From JAHJDS01 sp964569795 (GTDB lineage Bacteria > Desulfobacterota > Desulfarculia > Desulfarculales > JAHJDS01), in contig CAZMVB010000012.1 of assembly GCA_964569795.1 (NCBI GenBank), positions 58,439 through 122,438 of the forward strand: a stretch of DNA of 64,000 nucleotides, given 5' to 3'. The notes beneath the pieces are model-generated. The model made no database searches, was not told where the DNA came from, and saw nothing but the letters and a program-made list of their open reading frames with translations. This document shows positions 1-8,439 of this stretch, piece by piece (position 1 is the first letter of the stretch; each line of letters begins with the position of its first letter). The translations under genes were made by a program, and so were the position numbers.

Positions 1-17
1 GGGCCCTGAATGGGAAT

Positions 18-359
18 TCACGATACCAGGACCGAAGAGTCATCGATATTAACTATTTGACTTTGCGGATAAATATGGATATTGAGGTCGCACTCGCAAT
101 CTTTATCCAGGGGACCAGCAATGTCCTCAGCCTTTGGTTTCACCTGACGTTTTTGGGCGGACTCTACCCGGGTTCGGTAGGCAGGTGATCCCCAGGCCAG
201 CTCACCCCTGAAATCCCCCAGCGATTTTTTGAGGGACCCACGCCTCCCCGGTGTGGGGCCGCTTGCTTGGTCCGCCGCCCCGGCCGGGCGGCTGGTTTTC
301 CGTTCGGCGCCGCTGTGTAGCCGGCCCCGGACAGTCATCAACGAACCATGAAGACACAC
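18..359 (-). CDS. Possible fragment of a hypothetical protein
   Basis: This is an open frame of 113 codons on the minus strand. The N-terminal half is arginine/glycine/proline-rich and looks like non-coding translation. The last ~60 residues look more protein-like and use less G+C-rich codons; they include GELAWGSPAYRTRVE and end near NIDDSSVLVS. I do not recognise a family. It could be the 3' remnant of a decayed gene, with the real frame covering only about 18-210. No ribosome binding site supports the nominal start. Confidence is low. Confidence 0.2.
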   Translation of the reverse strand: MCLHGSLMTVRGRLHSGAERKTSRPAGAADQASGPTPGRRGSLKKSLGDFRGELAWGSPAYRTRVESAQKRQVKPKAEDIAGPLDKDCECDLNIHIYPQSQIVNIDDSSVLVS

Positions 360-374
360 GGATAGGAGGATACC

Positions 375-1652
375 ATGTCAGACGACTATCGGGCCATGTG
401 GGAGGGTCTGGGCCTGGACCTGGCCGCCCATGATCAACTGTTGGAGGTACTGGGACAGGGTTACCAGCAGGTGTTCCTGGGCCAGCAAAATCGGCCCCAG
501 GGCATGGAGTATTTCGACTTCGTGATGAGCGAGGTCCATGGACTGAGGATCAAGGAGCTGCTCGACGCCCAGGCCGAGGGCCAGAAGGTCGTCGGTTCGT
601 TCTGCGTGTTCGTGCCCGAGGAGATCGTCCGGGCGACCGAGGCCACCCTGGTCGGACTGTGCACCGGGGCCGATTTCGCCCTGGACGAGGTGGACCGGTA
701 TCTGCCCCGCAACACCTGCGCCCTGATCAAGTCGGCCTTCGGGTTCAAGCTGGGCCGGGTCTGTCCCTACATCGAATCAGCGGACATGATCGTCGGCGAG
801 AACACCTGCGACGGCAAGAAGAAATCCTACGAGACCCTGGACACCCTGGTGGACAACCTGTACGTCATGGACCTGCCCCAGGTCAAATCCGACCAGGGCC
901 GGGCTTTGCTCAGGGCCGAATACGACCGGTTCAAGCTGGCCATGGAGGACCTGACCGGGGTGAGGATCGACGCCGAGCGGCTCAGAAAGGGCATCGCCCT
1001 GGTCAACGCCAAGCGCCAGGCCGTCCACCGGCTCAACCGGCTGCGGAGACACGACCCGGCGCCCATCAGCGGCCTGGACGCCCTGCTGATCAACCAGGTC
1101 TATTTCTACGATGACCCGGCCCGGTTCACCGGCGCGGTCCACAAGATCTGCGACGAGCTGGAGGAACGGGTCGCCCGGGGCGAGGGCGTCTTTCCCCAGG
1201 GCACCCCGCGTCTGCTCCTGTCCGGCTGCCCCATGGCCGTGCCCAACTGGAAGGTCCCGGCGATCATCGAGACCTCGGGGGGCGTGATCGTCGGCGAGGA
1301 ATCCTGCGTCGGCGAACGGGGCACCCGCAACCCGGTGATTGATACGGGGGCCACGGTCGAGGAGCTGATGGAGGCCATCGTGGACCGCTACTTCCAGGTG
1401 GACTGCGCCGTGTTCACGCCCAACCCGGACCGGCTGGATCACGCCCGCGCCATGGCGGCCGACTACCACGCCGCGGGGGTGATCCACTACTGCCTCAACT
1501 TCTGCCAACCCTACCAGATGGAGGCCGTGCCCGTGACCAAGGCCCTCAAGGAGGTCGGCCTGCCCACGCTGCGGCTGGAGACCGACTACTCGCCCGAGGA
1601 CGCGGGCCAACTGAAGACCAGGATCGAGGCCTTCCTGGAACTGCTCGGATAG
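375..1652 (+). CDS. Double-cubane-cluster anaerobic reductase, 2-hydroxyacyl-CoA dehydratase family (YjiM-like)
   Basis: A 425-residue cytoplasmic protein of the HgdB/BcrC superfamily, closest in pattern to E. coli YjiM and the double-cubane [8Fe-9S] proteins. Visible motifs are LPRNTCALIKS (110-120), CPY (130-132), and NTCDGKKK (143-150), which is the hallmark of this branch. Conserved cysteines are at 77, 96, 115, 130, 145, 285 and 311. Length matches the family. The start follows AGGAGG in front of ATG 375. Family members take electrons from an ATP-hydrolysing activase (HgdC/YjiL type) to do low-potential reductions; substrates are mostly unknown. No activase gene lies in this window, so the electron donor must be encoded elsewhere. 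The gene is monocistronic as far as visible and convergent with the amt genes. The family call is firm; the substrate is not predicted. Confidence 0.88.
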   Translation: MSDDYRAMWEGLGLDLAAHDQLLEVLGQGYQQVFLGQQNRPQGMEYFDFVMSEVHGLRIKELLDAQAEGQKVVGSFCVFVPEEIVRATEATLVGLCTGADFALDEVDRYLPRNTCALIKSAFGFKLGRVCPYIESADMIVGENTCDGKKKSYETLDTLVDNLYVMDLPQVKSDQGRALLRAEYDRFKLAMEDLTGVRIDAERLRKGIALVNAKRQAVHRLNRLRRHDPAPISGLDALLINQVYFYDDPARFTGAVHKICDELEERVARGEGVFPQGTPRLLLSGCPMAVPNWKVPAIIETSGGVIVGEESCVGERGTRNPVIDTGATVEELMEAIVDRYFQVDCAVFTPNPDRLDHARAMAADYHAAGVIHYCLNFCQPYQMEAVPVTKALKEVGLPTLRLETDYSPEDAGQLKTRIEAFLELLG

Positions 1653-1779
1653 AGGGGGTCGAAAAAGGGCCGCCGGTCGCCCTCGACCGCCACCGGGGGG
1701 GTGGTGTCACGGTCGAGTGACGACGCGGCGGCCGAGACTCCTGTTATTTAACGAGACACCCCTGGCGTCGGATCGAGCA

Positions 1780-1809
1780 CCCCGGCCGCCGCAACATCGC
1801 CGGCCGGGG
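1780..1809. terminator. Hairpin between convergent genes
   Basis: A 9-bp perfect inverted repeat, CCCCGGCCG (1780-1788) and CGGCCGGGG (1801-1809), with a 12-nt loop. It lies just past the stop of the minus-strand amt gene and ~130 bp past the plus-strand reductase. No strong T tract follows on either strand, so it may be only a weak or Rho-assisted transcription end. Confidence 0.35.
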
Positions 1810-1816
1810 CGCGCTG

Positions 1817-3058
1817 TCATAAGGCGTATCCCGACTCGCCGTGCTGGCTGAGATCCAGCCCCTGGACCTCGTCCTCATCGCTGACCCTCAGGCCGACCAG
1901 GGCCTTGACCACGAACAGGATGATCAGGGTGCCGATGAAGACAAAGGCGATGGTGGCGATGACGCTGACGAACTGGATCCAGAGCTGAACTGGCTTGCCG
2001 GCCAAAAGGCCCAGGCTCCCCTTCTGGACCACGCCGGTCCAGCCGGCGAAGATCCCGGTGGCCAGGGCGCCCCAGGTCCCGCCCACGCCGTGGATGCCGA
2101 CCACGTCCAGGGCGTCGTCGTAGCCGAACTTCAGCTTCAGGGCGCAGCCCATGTAGCACAGGCCCCCGGCGACGATGCCGATGACCAGGGCCGGGATGGT
2201 GGCCACGAAACCGCTGGCCGGGGTGATGGCCACCAGGCCGGCCACGGCCCCCGAGGCCGCGCCCAGGGTGGTCGGCTTGCCGCGGTGGAGCCACTCGACG
2301 GTGATCCAGGTGATGCTGGCCACGGCCGCGGCCAGATTGGTCACCACAAAGGCGCTGGCCGCCACCGAGTTGGCCGACAGGGCGCTGCCGGCGTTGAAGC
2401 CGAACCAGCCGAACCAGAGCAGGCCCGCCCCGAGGATGGTCAGGGGCAGGTTGTGAGGTATAAAGGGCTCGGTCTTGAATCCCCGGCGATTGCCCAGGAC
2501 CAGGACGCAGGCCAGGGCGGCCGTGGCCGAACTGATGTGGACGACCGTGCCGCCGGCGAAGTCCAGGGCGCCCATCTTGCCGATCCAGCCGCCCGGACCC
2601 CAGACCCAGTGGGCCAGGGGGGAATAGATGAACGTCGCCCACAGGACCGAGAACAGGACAAAGGCCGAGAACTTGATCCGTTCGGCAAAGGCGCCAGTGA
2701 TCAGGGCGACGGTGATGATGGCGAACATGCACTGGAAGGCCATGAAGGTCAGGCCCGAGCCGCCGACCTGCTTGGCCGCGTCGGTCACCAGGACGCCCTG
2801 GTTGAACCCGACGCCGATCATGGCGAAGTGTTTGAGCGAGCCGAACAACCCGGCGGCCGCGTCCGGGCCGAAGGCGATGGAAAAGCCCCACAAGGCCCAG
2901 ATGACGCTGACGATGCCCAGCAGGATGAAGCTGTGCATCATCGTACCCAGGACGTTTTTCTGCCGGGCCATGCCCCCGTAGAAAATGGCCAGCCCCGGCG
3001 TCATGAGCATCACCAGGGCGGCGGAAAGCATGACGAACGCATTATCGACCATGAACAT
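1817..3058 (-). CDS. amt: Ammonium transporter Amt (second gene of the pair)
   Basis: A 413-residue inner-membrane channel of the Amt/MEP/Rh family with about 11 hydrophobic helices. It starts directly with a membrane segment (MFMVDNAFVMLSAALVML) and has no signal peptide. Family signatures are visible: DFAGGTVVH, carrying the first pore histidine, and GIHGVGGTWG, carrying the second. Amt proteins conduct ammonium into the cytoplasm and are normally gated by a PII protein. The gene is downstream of a second, longer amt, 73 bp away on the same strand, and both probably share the sigma-54 promoter at 4615-4629. No glnK/glnB is adjacent, which is unusual. The short soluble C-terminal tail (VSDEDEVQGLDLSQHGESGY) is the usual PII contact and is intact. 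Confidence 0.95.
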   Translation of the reverse strand: MFMVDNAFVMLSAALVMLMTPGLAIFYGGMARQKNVLGTMMHSFILLGIVSVIWALWGFSIAFGPDAAAGLFGSLKHFAMIGVGFNQGVLVTDAAKQVGGSGLTFMAFQCMFAIITVALITGAFAERIKFSAFVLFSVLWATFIYSPLAHWVWGPGGWIGKMGALDFAGGTVVHISSATAALACVLVLGNRRGFKTEPFIPHNLPLTILGAGLLWFGWFGFNAGSALSANSVAASAFVVTNLAAAVASITWITVEWLHRGKPTTLGAASGAVAGLVAITPASGFVATIPALVIGIVAGGLCYMGCALKLKFGYDDALDVVGIHGVGGTWGALATGIFAGWTGVVQKGSLGLLAGKPVQLWIQFVSVIATIAFVFIGTLIILFVVKALVGLRVSDEDEVQGLDLSQHGESGYAL

Positions 3059-3084
3059 CCCTCCCTAAGGCATTTACAGATATA

Positions 3085-3112
3085 CCCCGGGGGCTCCCCA
3101 AAGCCCCCGGGG
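3085..3112 (-). terminator. Intercistronic GC hairpin between the two amt genes
   Basis: An 11-bp perfect stem, CCCCGGGGGCT (3085-3095) paired with AGCCCCCGGGG (3102-3112), around a 6-nt loop. It fills the 73-bp gap between the amt genes. In the transcribed (minus) direction no T run follows, so it is more likely a partial attenuator or an mRNA-stability hairpin lowering expression of the second amt than a full terminator. Confidence 0.45.
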
Positions 3113-3131
3113 CGTTGACGATTATGTTTAT

Positions 3132-4565
3132 TCAGGTCCGGTCCTGGGCCCAGGCGCTGACCTGGAAGTCGGGATAGGCTTCGCCCCCGTGCTCCAAGAC
3201 GTCCAGACCTTGTTTTTCTTCCTCGGGACCGACCCGCAGGCCCACGGTGAACTTGAGCAGGTGGAACAGCACCATGCCGAGGCCGAAGGCCCAGACAAAG
3301 GCCGTGCCCACGCCCAGGGCCTGGACCCACAGTTTGGCGCCGCCGAAGATGCCCACGGCCAGGGTGCCCCAGGCGCCGCAGACGCCGTGGACGCTGACCG
3401 CGCCGACCGGATCGTCCACGTGGATCCGGTCGAAGATGACGACCGCGACGACGACCAGCATGCCGGCCACGACCCCGATGATGACCGCGGACAGGGGGGT
3501 GACCGCATCGCACCCGGCGGTGATGGCCACCAGTCCGGCCAGGGCGCCGTTGAAGGTCATCGAGGCGTCGGGCTTGCCGAACATGATCCAGGCGGTGAAC
3601 ATTGCGGCCGTGGCCCCGGCGGCGGCGGCCAGGTTGGTGTTGACGAAGATCCAGGCCACGTCCGGGACGGCGGCCGTGGTCGAGCCGGGGTTGAACCCGA
3701 ACCAGCCCAGCCAGAGGATGAACACGCCCAGGGCGGCCAGGGGCAGGTTGTGGCCGGGGATGGCCCGGGGCTTGCCGTCGGGCCCGTACTTCCCGATCCG
3801 GGGGCCGAGGACGATCGCCCCGGCCAGGCCCAGCCAGCCGCCCATGGAGTGGACCACCGTCGAGCCGGCGAAGTCATGGAAGCCCAGCTTGGCCAGCCAG
3901 CCCGCGTTGCCGGCCCCCAGCAGTCCCCCGCCCCAGGCCCAGTGGCCGAAGACGGGGTAGATCACGAGGCTGACCACGAACGAGTAGATGAGGTAGGCGT
4001 GGAACTTGGTCCGTTCGGCCATGGCCCCCGAGACGATGGTCGCCGCGGTGGCGGCAAAGACCACCTGGAACATCCAGAAGGTGAGCAGCCAGGCCCCGTC
4101 GCCGGACGAGCCGGCCTTGTGCCAGAAATCCAGGAAGAACATATTCGTGCCGAACAGGCCGCCGGCCGAGGTCCCGAACATGAGGGCGAATCCGACCGCC
4201 CAGAAGGCCAGGCTGCCCAACGAGAAATCCATCAGGTTTTTCATGAGGATGTTGATGGCGTTCTTGGCGCGGGTAAAGCCGGTCTCGACCATGGCGAATC
4301 CGGCCTGCATGAAAAACACCAGGGCCGCGGCGATCAGGGTCCAGACGATGTCAATGGCCTTGGGCTTGGGCCTGTCCCCGGGATAGATCGGGACCGCCTT
4401 TTTGGCGGCCGGGGCCGAGGAGGCGCTGGTGACGGCCTGGGGCAGGGGGGTAGTGACCACGGCGCCTCCGGACATGGCCATGGCGGGGCCGCCGGTCAGG
4501 GCGATCAGGCCGCCGGAGACGGCCAGGGCGACGATCAGGACAGTGAGTATTTTCATCCTCCGCAT
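3132..4565 (-). CDS. amt: Ammonium transporter Amt (first gene of the pair)
   Basis: A 477-residue Amt/MEP/Rh channel. The N-terminus (residues 1-30) is a cleavable-type signal segment (MKILTVLIVALAVSGG), followed by a ~35-residue Ala/Pro linker before the first pore helix. Such leader-bearing Amt proteins are a known subgroup. The two pore histidine motifs are DFAGSTVVHSMGG and VSVHGVCGAWG. The C-terminal tail contains EHGGEAYPD, the PII-contact region. It differs clearly from its neighbour (413 aa, no leader), so this is not a recent duplication. A sigma-54 promoter lies ~50-65 bp upstream, implying activation under nitrogen limitation through an NtrC-type protein. No PII gene is next to it. 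Confidence 0.95.
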   Translation of the reverse strand: MRRMKILTVLIVALAVSGGLIALTGGPAMAMSGGAVVTTPLPQAVTSASSAPAAKKAVPIYPGDRPKPKAIDIVWTLIAAALVFFMQAGFAMVETGFTRAKNAINILMKNLMDFSLGSLAFWAVGFALMFGTSAGGLFGTNMFFLDFWHKAGSSGDGAWLLTFWMFQVVFAATAATIVSGAMAERTKFHAYLIYSFVVSLVIYPVFGHWAWGGGLLGAGNAGWLAKLGFHDFAGSTVVHSMGGWLGLAGAIVLGPRIGKYGPDGKPRAIPGHNLPLAALGVFILWLGWFGFNPGSTTAAVPDVAWIFVNTNLAAAAGATAAMFTAWIMFGKPDASMTFNGALAGLVAITAGCDAVTPLSAVIIGVVAGMLVVVAVVIFDRIHVDDPVGAVSVHGVCGAWGTLAVGIFGGAKLWVQALGVGTAFVWAFGLGMVLFHLLKFTVGLRVGPEEEKQGLDVLEHGGEAYPDFQVSAWAQDRT

Positions 4566-4614
4566 GTCAGCACTCCTTGGTTTTCATGGCGCGGCAGGTT
4601 TGGGTCTTGTTTTG

Positions 4615-4629
4615 GCAAGATGTGTGCCT
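4615..4629 (-). promoter_or_regulatory. Sigma-54 (-24/-12) promoter of the amt operon
   Basis: Read on the minus strand, 4629 to 4615 is AGGCACACATCTTGC. It carries the invariant GG (-24) and GC (-12) exactly 12 bp apart and matches GGCAC-N5-TTGC fully. Predicted transcription start is near 4603, giving a ~38-nt leader before the amt ATG at 4565. The consensus is that of RpoN promoters; nitrogen control by NtrC is inferred from the genes it serves. Confidence 0.8.
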
Positions 4630-4943
4630 GATAGATTTATTGAGTATATTTGAGCAGTTATCCTCGGCGACTTGTCAGGGACGGGCAGTTATTGTTCAAT
4701 TTTGTTAAACTTCAATTGCCGGGACAACTATATATTTACAATTATGTATGAAGGCCGGCTGGCCCGCTTCTGACTCACTACCTGGATCCAATAGAACGCC
4801 TCCCCCTGAATGGCCCTGACCGGACGAACCCCGGCCCGGTCCCAGGTTGAAGGGCCGTCCGTTTTTCGCTATGTTTATTTAAAAAACAAATTCGTTTTAG
4901 TGTCGAACGGCCTTTTTCCGCGACCTTTGAACGGAGGGGTGTC

Positions 4944-5558
4944 ATGGCGCGAGTCATAGTCGTCTTTTATTCCATGTACGGACATGTCCATCAACTGGCC
5001 GAGGCCGAGGCCGAAGGGGCCGCCCGGGTGGCCGGCACGGACGTCAAACTGTTCCAGGTCCCCGAGCTGGTCCCTGTGGAGGCCCTCAAGGAGTCCGGGG
5101 CCTGGGAGCCCAGGCAGAAATTCGCCCACCTGCCGGTCATCGAGCCCGCCCAGCTCGGGGAGGCCGACGCCGTCATCTTCGGCACGCCGACCAGGTTCGG
5201 GATGATGTGCGCCCAGATGCGCCAGCTCCTGGACCGGACCGGCGGCCTGTGGGCCAGCGGGGCCTTGATCGGCAAGGTCGGCAGCGTCTTCACCTCCAGC
5301 AACACCCAGCACGGCGGCCAGGAATCGACCATCCTCAGCTTTCACGTCACCCTGCTCCACCACGGCATGATCATCGTCGGCGTGCCCTACTCGGTCCCCG
5401 GGATCTCGTTTTCCGAGGATATCAGCGGCGGCAGCCCCTACGGGGCCTCGACCGTGGCCGGCCCGGAAGGCGTCCGCGTCCCGACCCCGAACGAACTCGA
5501 GGTGGCCCGCACCCAGGGCCAGCGGGTGGCCGAGATCGCGGCCAGGCTCTCGGGCTAG
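4944..5558 (+). CDS. wrbA: NAD(P)H:quinone oxidoreductase WrbA
   Basis: A 204-residue flavodoxin-fold protein of the WrbA family, which reduces quinones by two electrons using FMN and NAD(P)H and so avoids semiquinone radicals. Visible are the phosphate-binding start of the flavodoxin fold (VIVVFYSMYGHVHQLA, residues 4-19), the WrbA-type stretch GTPTRFGMMCAQMRQ, and the HGGQESTILS loop near residue 120. Length is standard. The start is supported by GGAGG before ATG 4944. It is divergent from the amt operon; the ~380-bp gap holds both promoters. An imperfect inverted repeat (GGCCGTCCG near 4855, CGAACGGCC near 4903) precedes it and might be a regulatory site. No cotranscribed partner is visible. 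Confidence 0.95.
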   Translation: MARVIVVFYSMYGHVHQLAEAEAEGAARVAGTDVKLFQVPELVPVEALKESGAWEPRQKFAHLPVIEPAQLGEADAVIFGTPTRFGMMCAQMRQLLDRTGGLWASGALIGKVGSVFTSSNTQHGGQESTILSFHVTLLHHGMIIVGVPYSVPGISFSEDISGGSPYGASTVAGPEGVRVPTPNELEVARTQGQRVAEIAARLSG

Positions 5559-5877
5559 GGGCCCTCAAATTCTGCCCCGGGCCCGGGTGAGCCGGTCTGA
5601 CCGAGACCTGCGCCTCGGCCAACCCGGCCCGGACCGTCGCTTACGCCCGGGCCCGGACTGTCTGTTCCCTGCCAGGGGCGATTTGACCCCCCTAATGATT
5701 TTTCCTGGTCAGGCCGGCTGGACGGAAAAAATCCCTTTATTATTATTTTTAATCCTTATAAAAAATTATATAATCAAAAAAACCAACTTGTGCCTGGCTA
5801 AATAACATGATATTGTCTAAAAACTAGGACCCAGACAATAGATATCAAATGTCTCGCATTAAAGGGAGGGAGAGATA
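5559..5877. other. Intergenic: GC-rich 3' part then AT-rich leader
   Basis: The first ~140 bp are G+C-rich with short self-complementary runs (CCCGGGCCCGGG near 5578) that may end wrbA transcription. From about 5735 the sequence becomes strikingly AT-rich. A 7-bp inverted repeat, ATTGTCT...AGACAAT, is at ~5812-5839, just before the ribosome binding site of the next gene. No convincing -35/-10 pair was found. The AT-rich block is probably the promoter region of the secreted protein gene at 5878. Confidence 0.4.
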
Positions 5878-6420
5878 ATGGTGAACAAATGGAGAACTTT
5901 GATCATGGGGGCCTGTGTCTTGGCCCTGATCGCCCCGGGGGTTGCGGCCCTGGCCAATGACCGGGCGCCGCAGACCCCGTGTCTGGTCGCCGCGACCAGG
6001 ACCCTGGAAAACCCGGCCTTGCCCCAGAACAAATCACCGGGACAATCTCCCCGGGCCGCCCAGCGCCTGGCTCGTTCCCCGGCCAAGAAGGCCAACCCCG
6101 TTTTGAGCGGCGAGCCGACACCGGTGTGGCCGGGGTACGCCAGGTGCTGGTTGTCGAGACTGCGCATGATGATCGCCGAAGGCAAATGGGCCCAGTGCGT
6201 GTTCACGAACATCAACAGGCCCGATGTGTGCTGGCACCTGAAATGGGAAGCCATCAAAGCCACAATGTACTATAATCTTTGCCTACTCAGGTACACGCTG
6301 GTCAGGGGCAAGATCAGGTTGCCCGCCGTCGCGACAGGCCCGATTATTGAACAACTCAAGGGAATCGAGCTGCCCATCGGCAAGCTGGACGCGATCCTCA
6401 AGGGGATCAAGAAACCATAA
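5878..6420 (+). CDS. Secreted hypothetical protein
   Basis: A 180-residue protein starting with a typical Sec signal peptide (MVNKWRTLIMGACVLALIAP, cleavage probably near ALA at ~26). The mature part has a Pro/Ala-rich stretch to ~residue 80, then a more structured half with cysteines at about 89, 107, 118 and 134 that could form two disulfides in the periplasm. I do not recognise the family. The start is good: GGGAGGGAG precedes ATG 5878. It stands alone between AT-rich upstream DNA and a ~520-bp non-coding stretch. Envelope or extracellular location is inferred from the signal peptide only. Confidence 0.65.
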   Translation: MVNKWRTLIMGACVLALIAPGVAALANDRAPQTPCLVAATRTLENPALPQNKSPGQSPRAAQRLARSPAKKANPVLSGEPTPVWPGYARCWLSRLRMMIAEGKWAQCVFTNINRPDVCWHLKWEAIKATMYYNLCLLRYTLVRGKIRLPAVATGPIIEQLKGIELPIGKLDAILKGIKKP

Positions 6421-6941
6421 CCGACCCGTTCCCCGGGCCAGGGAGCGGTTCCTGCGCTCTGGAAAAACGACCGGCCTCTGATTTGTGATTGACGCTCGAC
6501 TTGACGTCGCCTCGGGCTGAGCGATCCCTGTCATCACCCCGGAACCTCCGGGAACGATCCCCTGGATGACCTCTTGGTCCCACGAGCTGATTGTCTGGGT
6601 CCTGCCGCGTCGGCCCGGGGACGCCTCCCACAGGGGCGCACCCCGCCAAGGCTGCTCCGAATAGTTATCTGGTCCGGGCCGTCGTCCGTCGGGCCCGGGT
6701 CGGGGACATGATGATCGTCCCCCGGGTCTGGCCCCGGTCCGGCCGCCCGGATTCGCCCCCGGCCGGCCGTTCTCGATTATTTGGAACTGGAATAAGGTCC
6801 TGCTCTCCGCCTGAGACGAATACCGGGTTCCGGGCGGGAACCAACGCCCGTATTCAACGGTCAAAACAGACAATCAGGCCCGATTGGCCCCAGTTCCGGC
6901 CGACCGGGCTCAACCAAGTTGTTTGCCTGGGAGAAGAAACC
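6421..6941. other. Intergenic region without a recognised gene
   Basis: Both strands have open frames here, but their translations are Arg/Gly/Pro-rich and lack family motifs. The plus-strand frame is merely the unstarted 5' extension of the serpin frame. The region must hold the promoter of the serpin gene; I could not identify a clear -35/-10 pair or a sigma-54 site. No repeat was seen. Confidence 0.5.
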
Positions 6942-8219
6942 ATGTTCCATCTCATCCCCCGCAAGACAGGTGGCCGGGCCGTGGCCCTGGCAATGGCCTT
7001 GACCCTGGGCGCCACCCTGACCAGCGCCGGACCGAGCGACCTGCCGGCCCTGGTCCAGGGTCAGAACGCCCTGGCCGTGGATCTGTACCGGCAACTGCGC
7101 CGCTCCCCGGACTTTCAGGGCCGGAACATCATCTTCTCGCCCTACTCGATTCTGAGCGCCCTGGCCATGACCTACGCCGGCGCGGCCGGCGAGACCAGGG
7201 CCCAGATGGCCCGGGCCTTCCGGATCACCCTGGCCGACGCTCGCTTCCACGCCGCCTGCGGCGCCCTGCTGAAAAGCCTGGCCGCGGCGGTGCGGCCGGG
7301 CCTGAAGCTGCACGTGGCCAACGCCCTCTGGCCCCGGCGGGGCTTTCCCTTTCTCAAGAGTTTCATCCGGCTGGTCACCACCCACTACGGCCGGCGGGTC
7401 TTTCCCCAGGACTTCAAGCGCCGGGCCGAGGCGGCCCGCCGGCGGATCAACGCCTGGGTGGCCAAGGTGACCATGGGCCGGATCAGGGACCTGATCCCGC
7501 CGGGCGGCGTCACGAACCTGACCCGGCTGGTCCTGACCAACGCCATCTATTTCAAGGGCGACTGGCTGGTCAAGTTCGACCCCAAGCTGACCCGGGAGGC
7601 GGACTTCACCCTGAACAGCGGCCGGAAGATCAAGGTCAAGATGATGCGCCTGACCGCCCCCCTGGGCCGACCCATCGCCCACGTCCGTTACGGCGACCGG
7701 GGCTCCTTCAAGGTCCTGGAACTGCCCTATGCCGGGCGTCGGCTGTCCATGGTGATCGTCCTGCCCCGGACCCACGACGGCCTGGCCGCCCTGGAACAGC
7801 GGCTGACGTCGGAGGAACTGGGGCGCTGGCTGGCTGGACTCCACTCCAGGCGGGTGGTCCTGGTCGATTTGCCGCGGTTCAAGATCACCACGCCGACCAT
7901 CGAGCTGACTGACTTCCTGCGGGCCCTGGGGATGCGGGACGCCTTTCTGAGGTCCCGGGCCGACTTCAGCCGGATGGACGGCCGGCGCGATCTGTCCATC
8001 TCGGCCGTGTTTCACAAGGCCTTCATCGAGGTCAACGAGACGGGCACCGAGGCCGCCGCGGCCACGGCCGTGGCCATAGCGGTCACCTCGATTCAGACGG
8101 TCCGGTCGCGGCCGCCCGAGTTCCGGGCCGACCGGCCCTTCCTGTACCTGATCCGGGACACCCGCACCGGGGCCGTGTTGTTCATGGGGCGAGTCATGGA
8201 CCCGACACGGGGCCGGTGA
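6942..8219 (+). CDS. Serpin (secreted serine/cysteine protease inhibitor)
   Basis: A 425-residue serpin. I use ATG 6942 (preceded by GGGAGAAG) because it gives a signal-like leader (residues 13-29) followed directly by the serpin fold. Signatures are NIIFSPYSI (62-70), LTNAIYFKGDW (198-208), the hinge GTEAAAAT (368-375) and DRPFLYLI (397-404). The hinge has small residues at P12-P9, as in inhibitory serpins that insert their loop into the beta sheet. Counting from the hinge puts P1-P1' at Thr382-Ser383, but the loop is about six residues longer than in alpha-1-antitrypsin. Arg388 or Arg390 is therefore also possible, which would make it an inhibitor of trypsin-like enzymes. Serpins are sparse in bacteria and probably act outside the cell against self or competitor proteases. 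Confidence 0.93.
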   Translation: MFHLIPRKTGGRAVALAMALTLGATLTSAGPSDLPALVQGQNALAVDLYRQLRRSPDFQGRNIIFSPYSILSALAMTYAGAAGETRAQMARAFRITLADARFHAACGALLKSLAAAVRPGLKLHVANALWPRRGFPFLKSFIRLVTTHYGRRVFPQDFKRRAEAARRRINAWVAKVTMGRIRDLIPPGGVTNLTRLVLTNAIYFKGDWLVKFDPKLTREADFTLNSGRKIKVKMMRLTAPLGRPIAHVRYGDRGSFKVLELPYAGRRLSMVIVLPRTHDGLAALEQRLTSEELGRWLAGLHSRRVVLVDLPRFKITTPTIELTDFLRALGMRDAFLRSRADFSRMDGRRDLSISAVFHKAFIEVNETGTEAAAATAVAIAVTSIQTVRSRPPEFRADRPFLYLIRDTRTGAVLFMGRVMDPTRGR

Positions 8220-8439
8220 GGGCCGGGCAGGGGAGGTGACATCGGGGGGTCCGGGTTTGTCCGCGGGCGGGTGGCGGTCCCGGGGCGATGGGGCGGGATC
8301 AGCGCAACTCGCGCCGGGGCTTGACCGGGTCAGGCCATGAGTCGTCCTGTTTGACGACCCAGCCCTGGGCCGGCTCGTCCCGGTAGCATTGGCACTGGCC
8401 GTTGACCCGGCGGTCGGCCGGGCCGAACCCGGGTCGGGC

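Noticed and set aside
6283..6873. A 196-codon minus-strand frame before the serpin gene
   Set aside because: Low-complexity Arg/Gly/Pro translation, no start signal, and overlap with the end of the secreted protein gene at 5878-6420.
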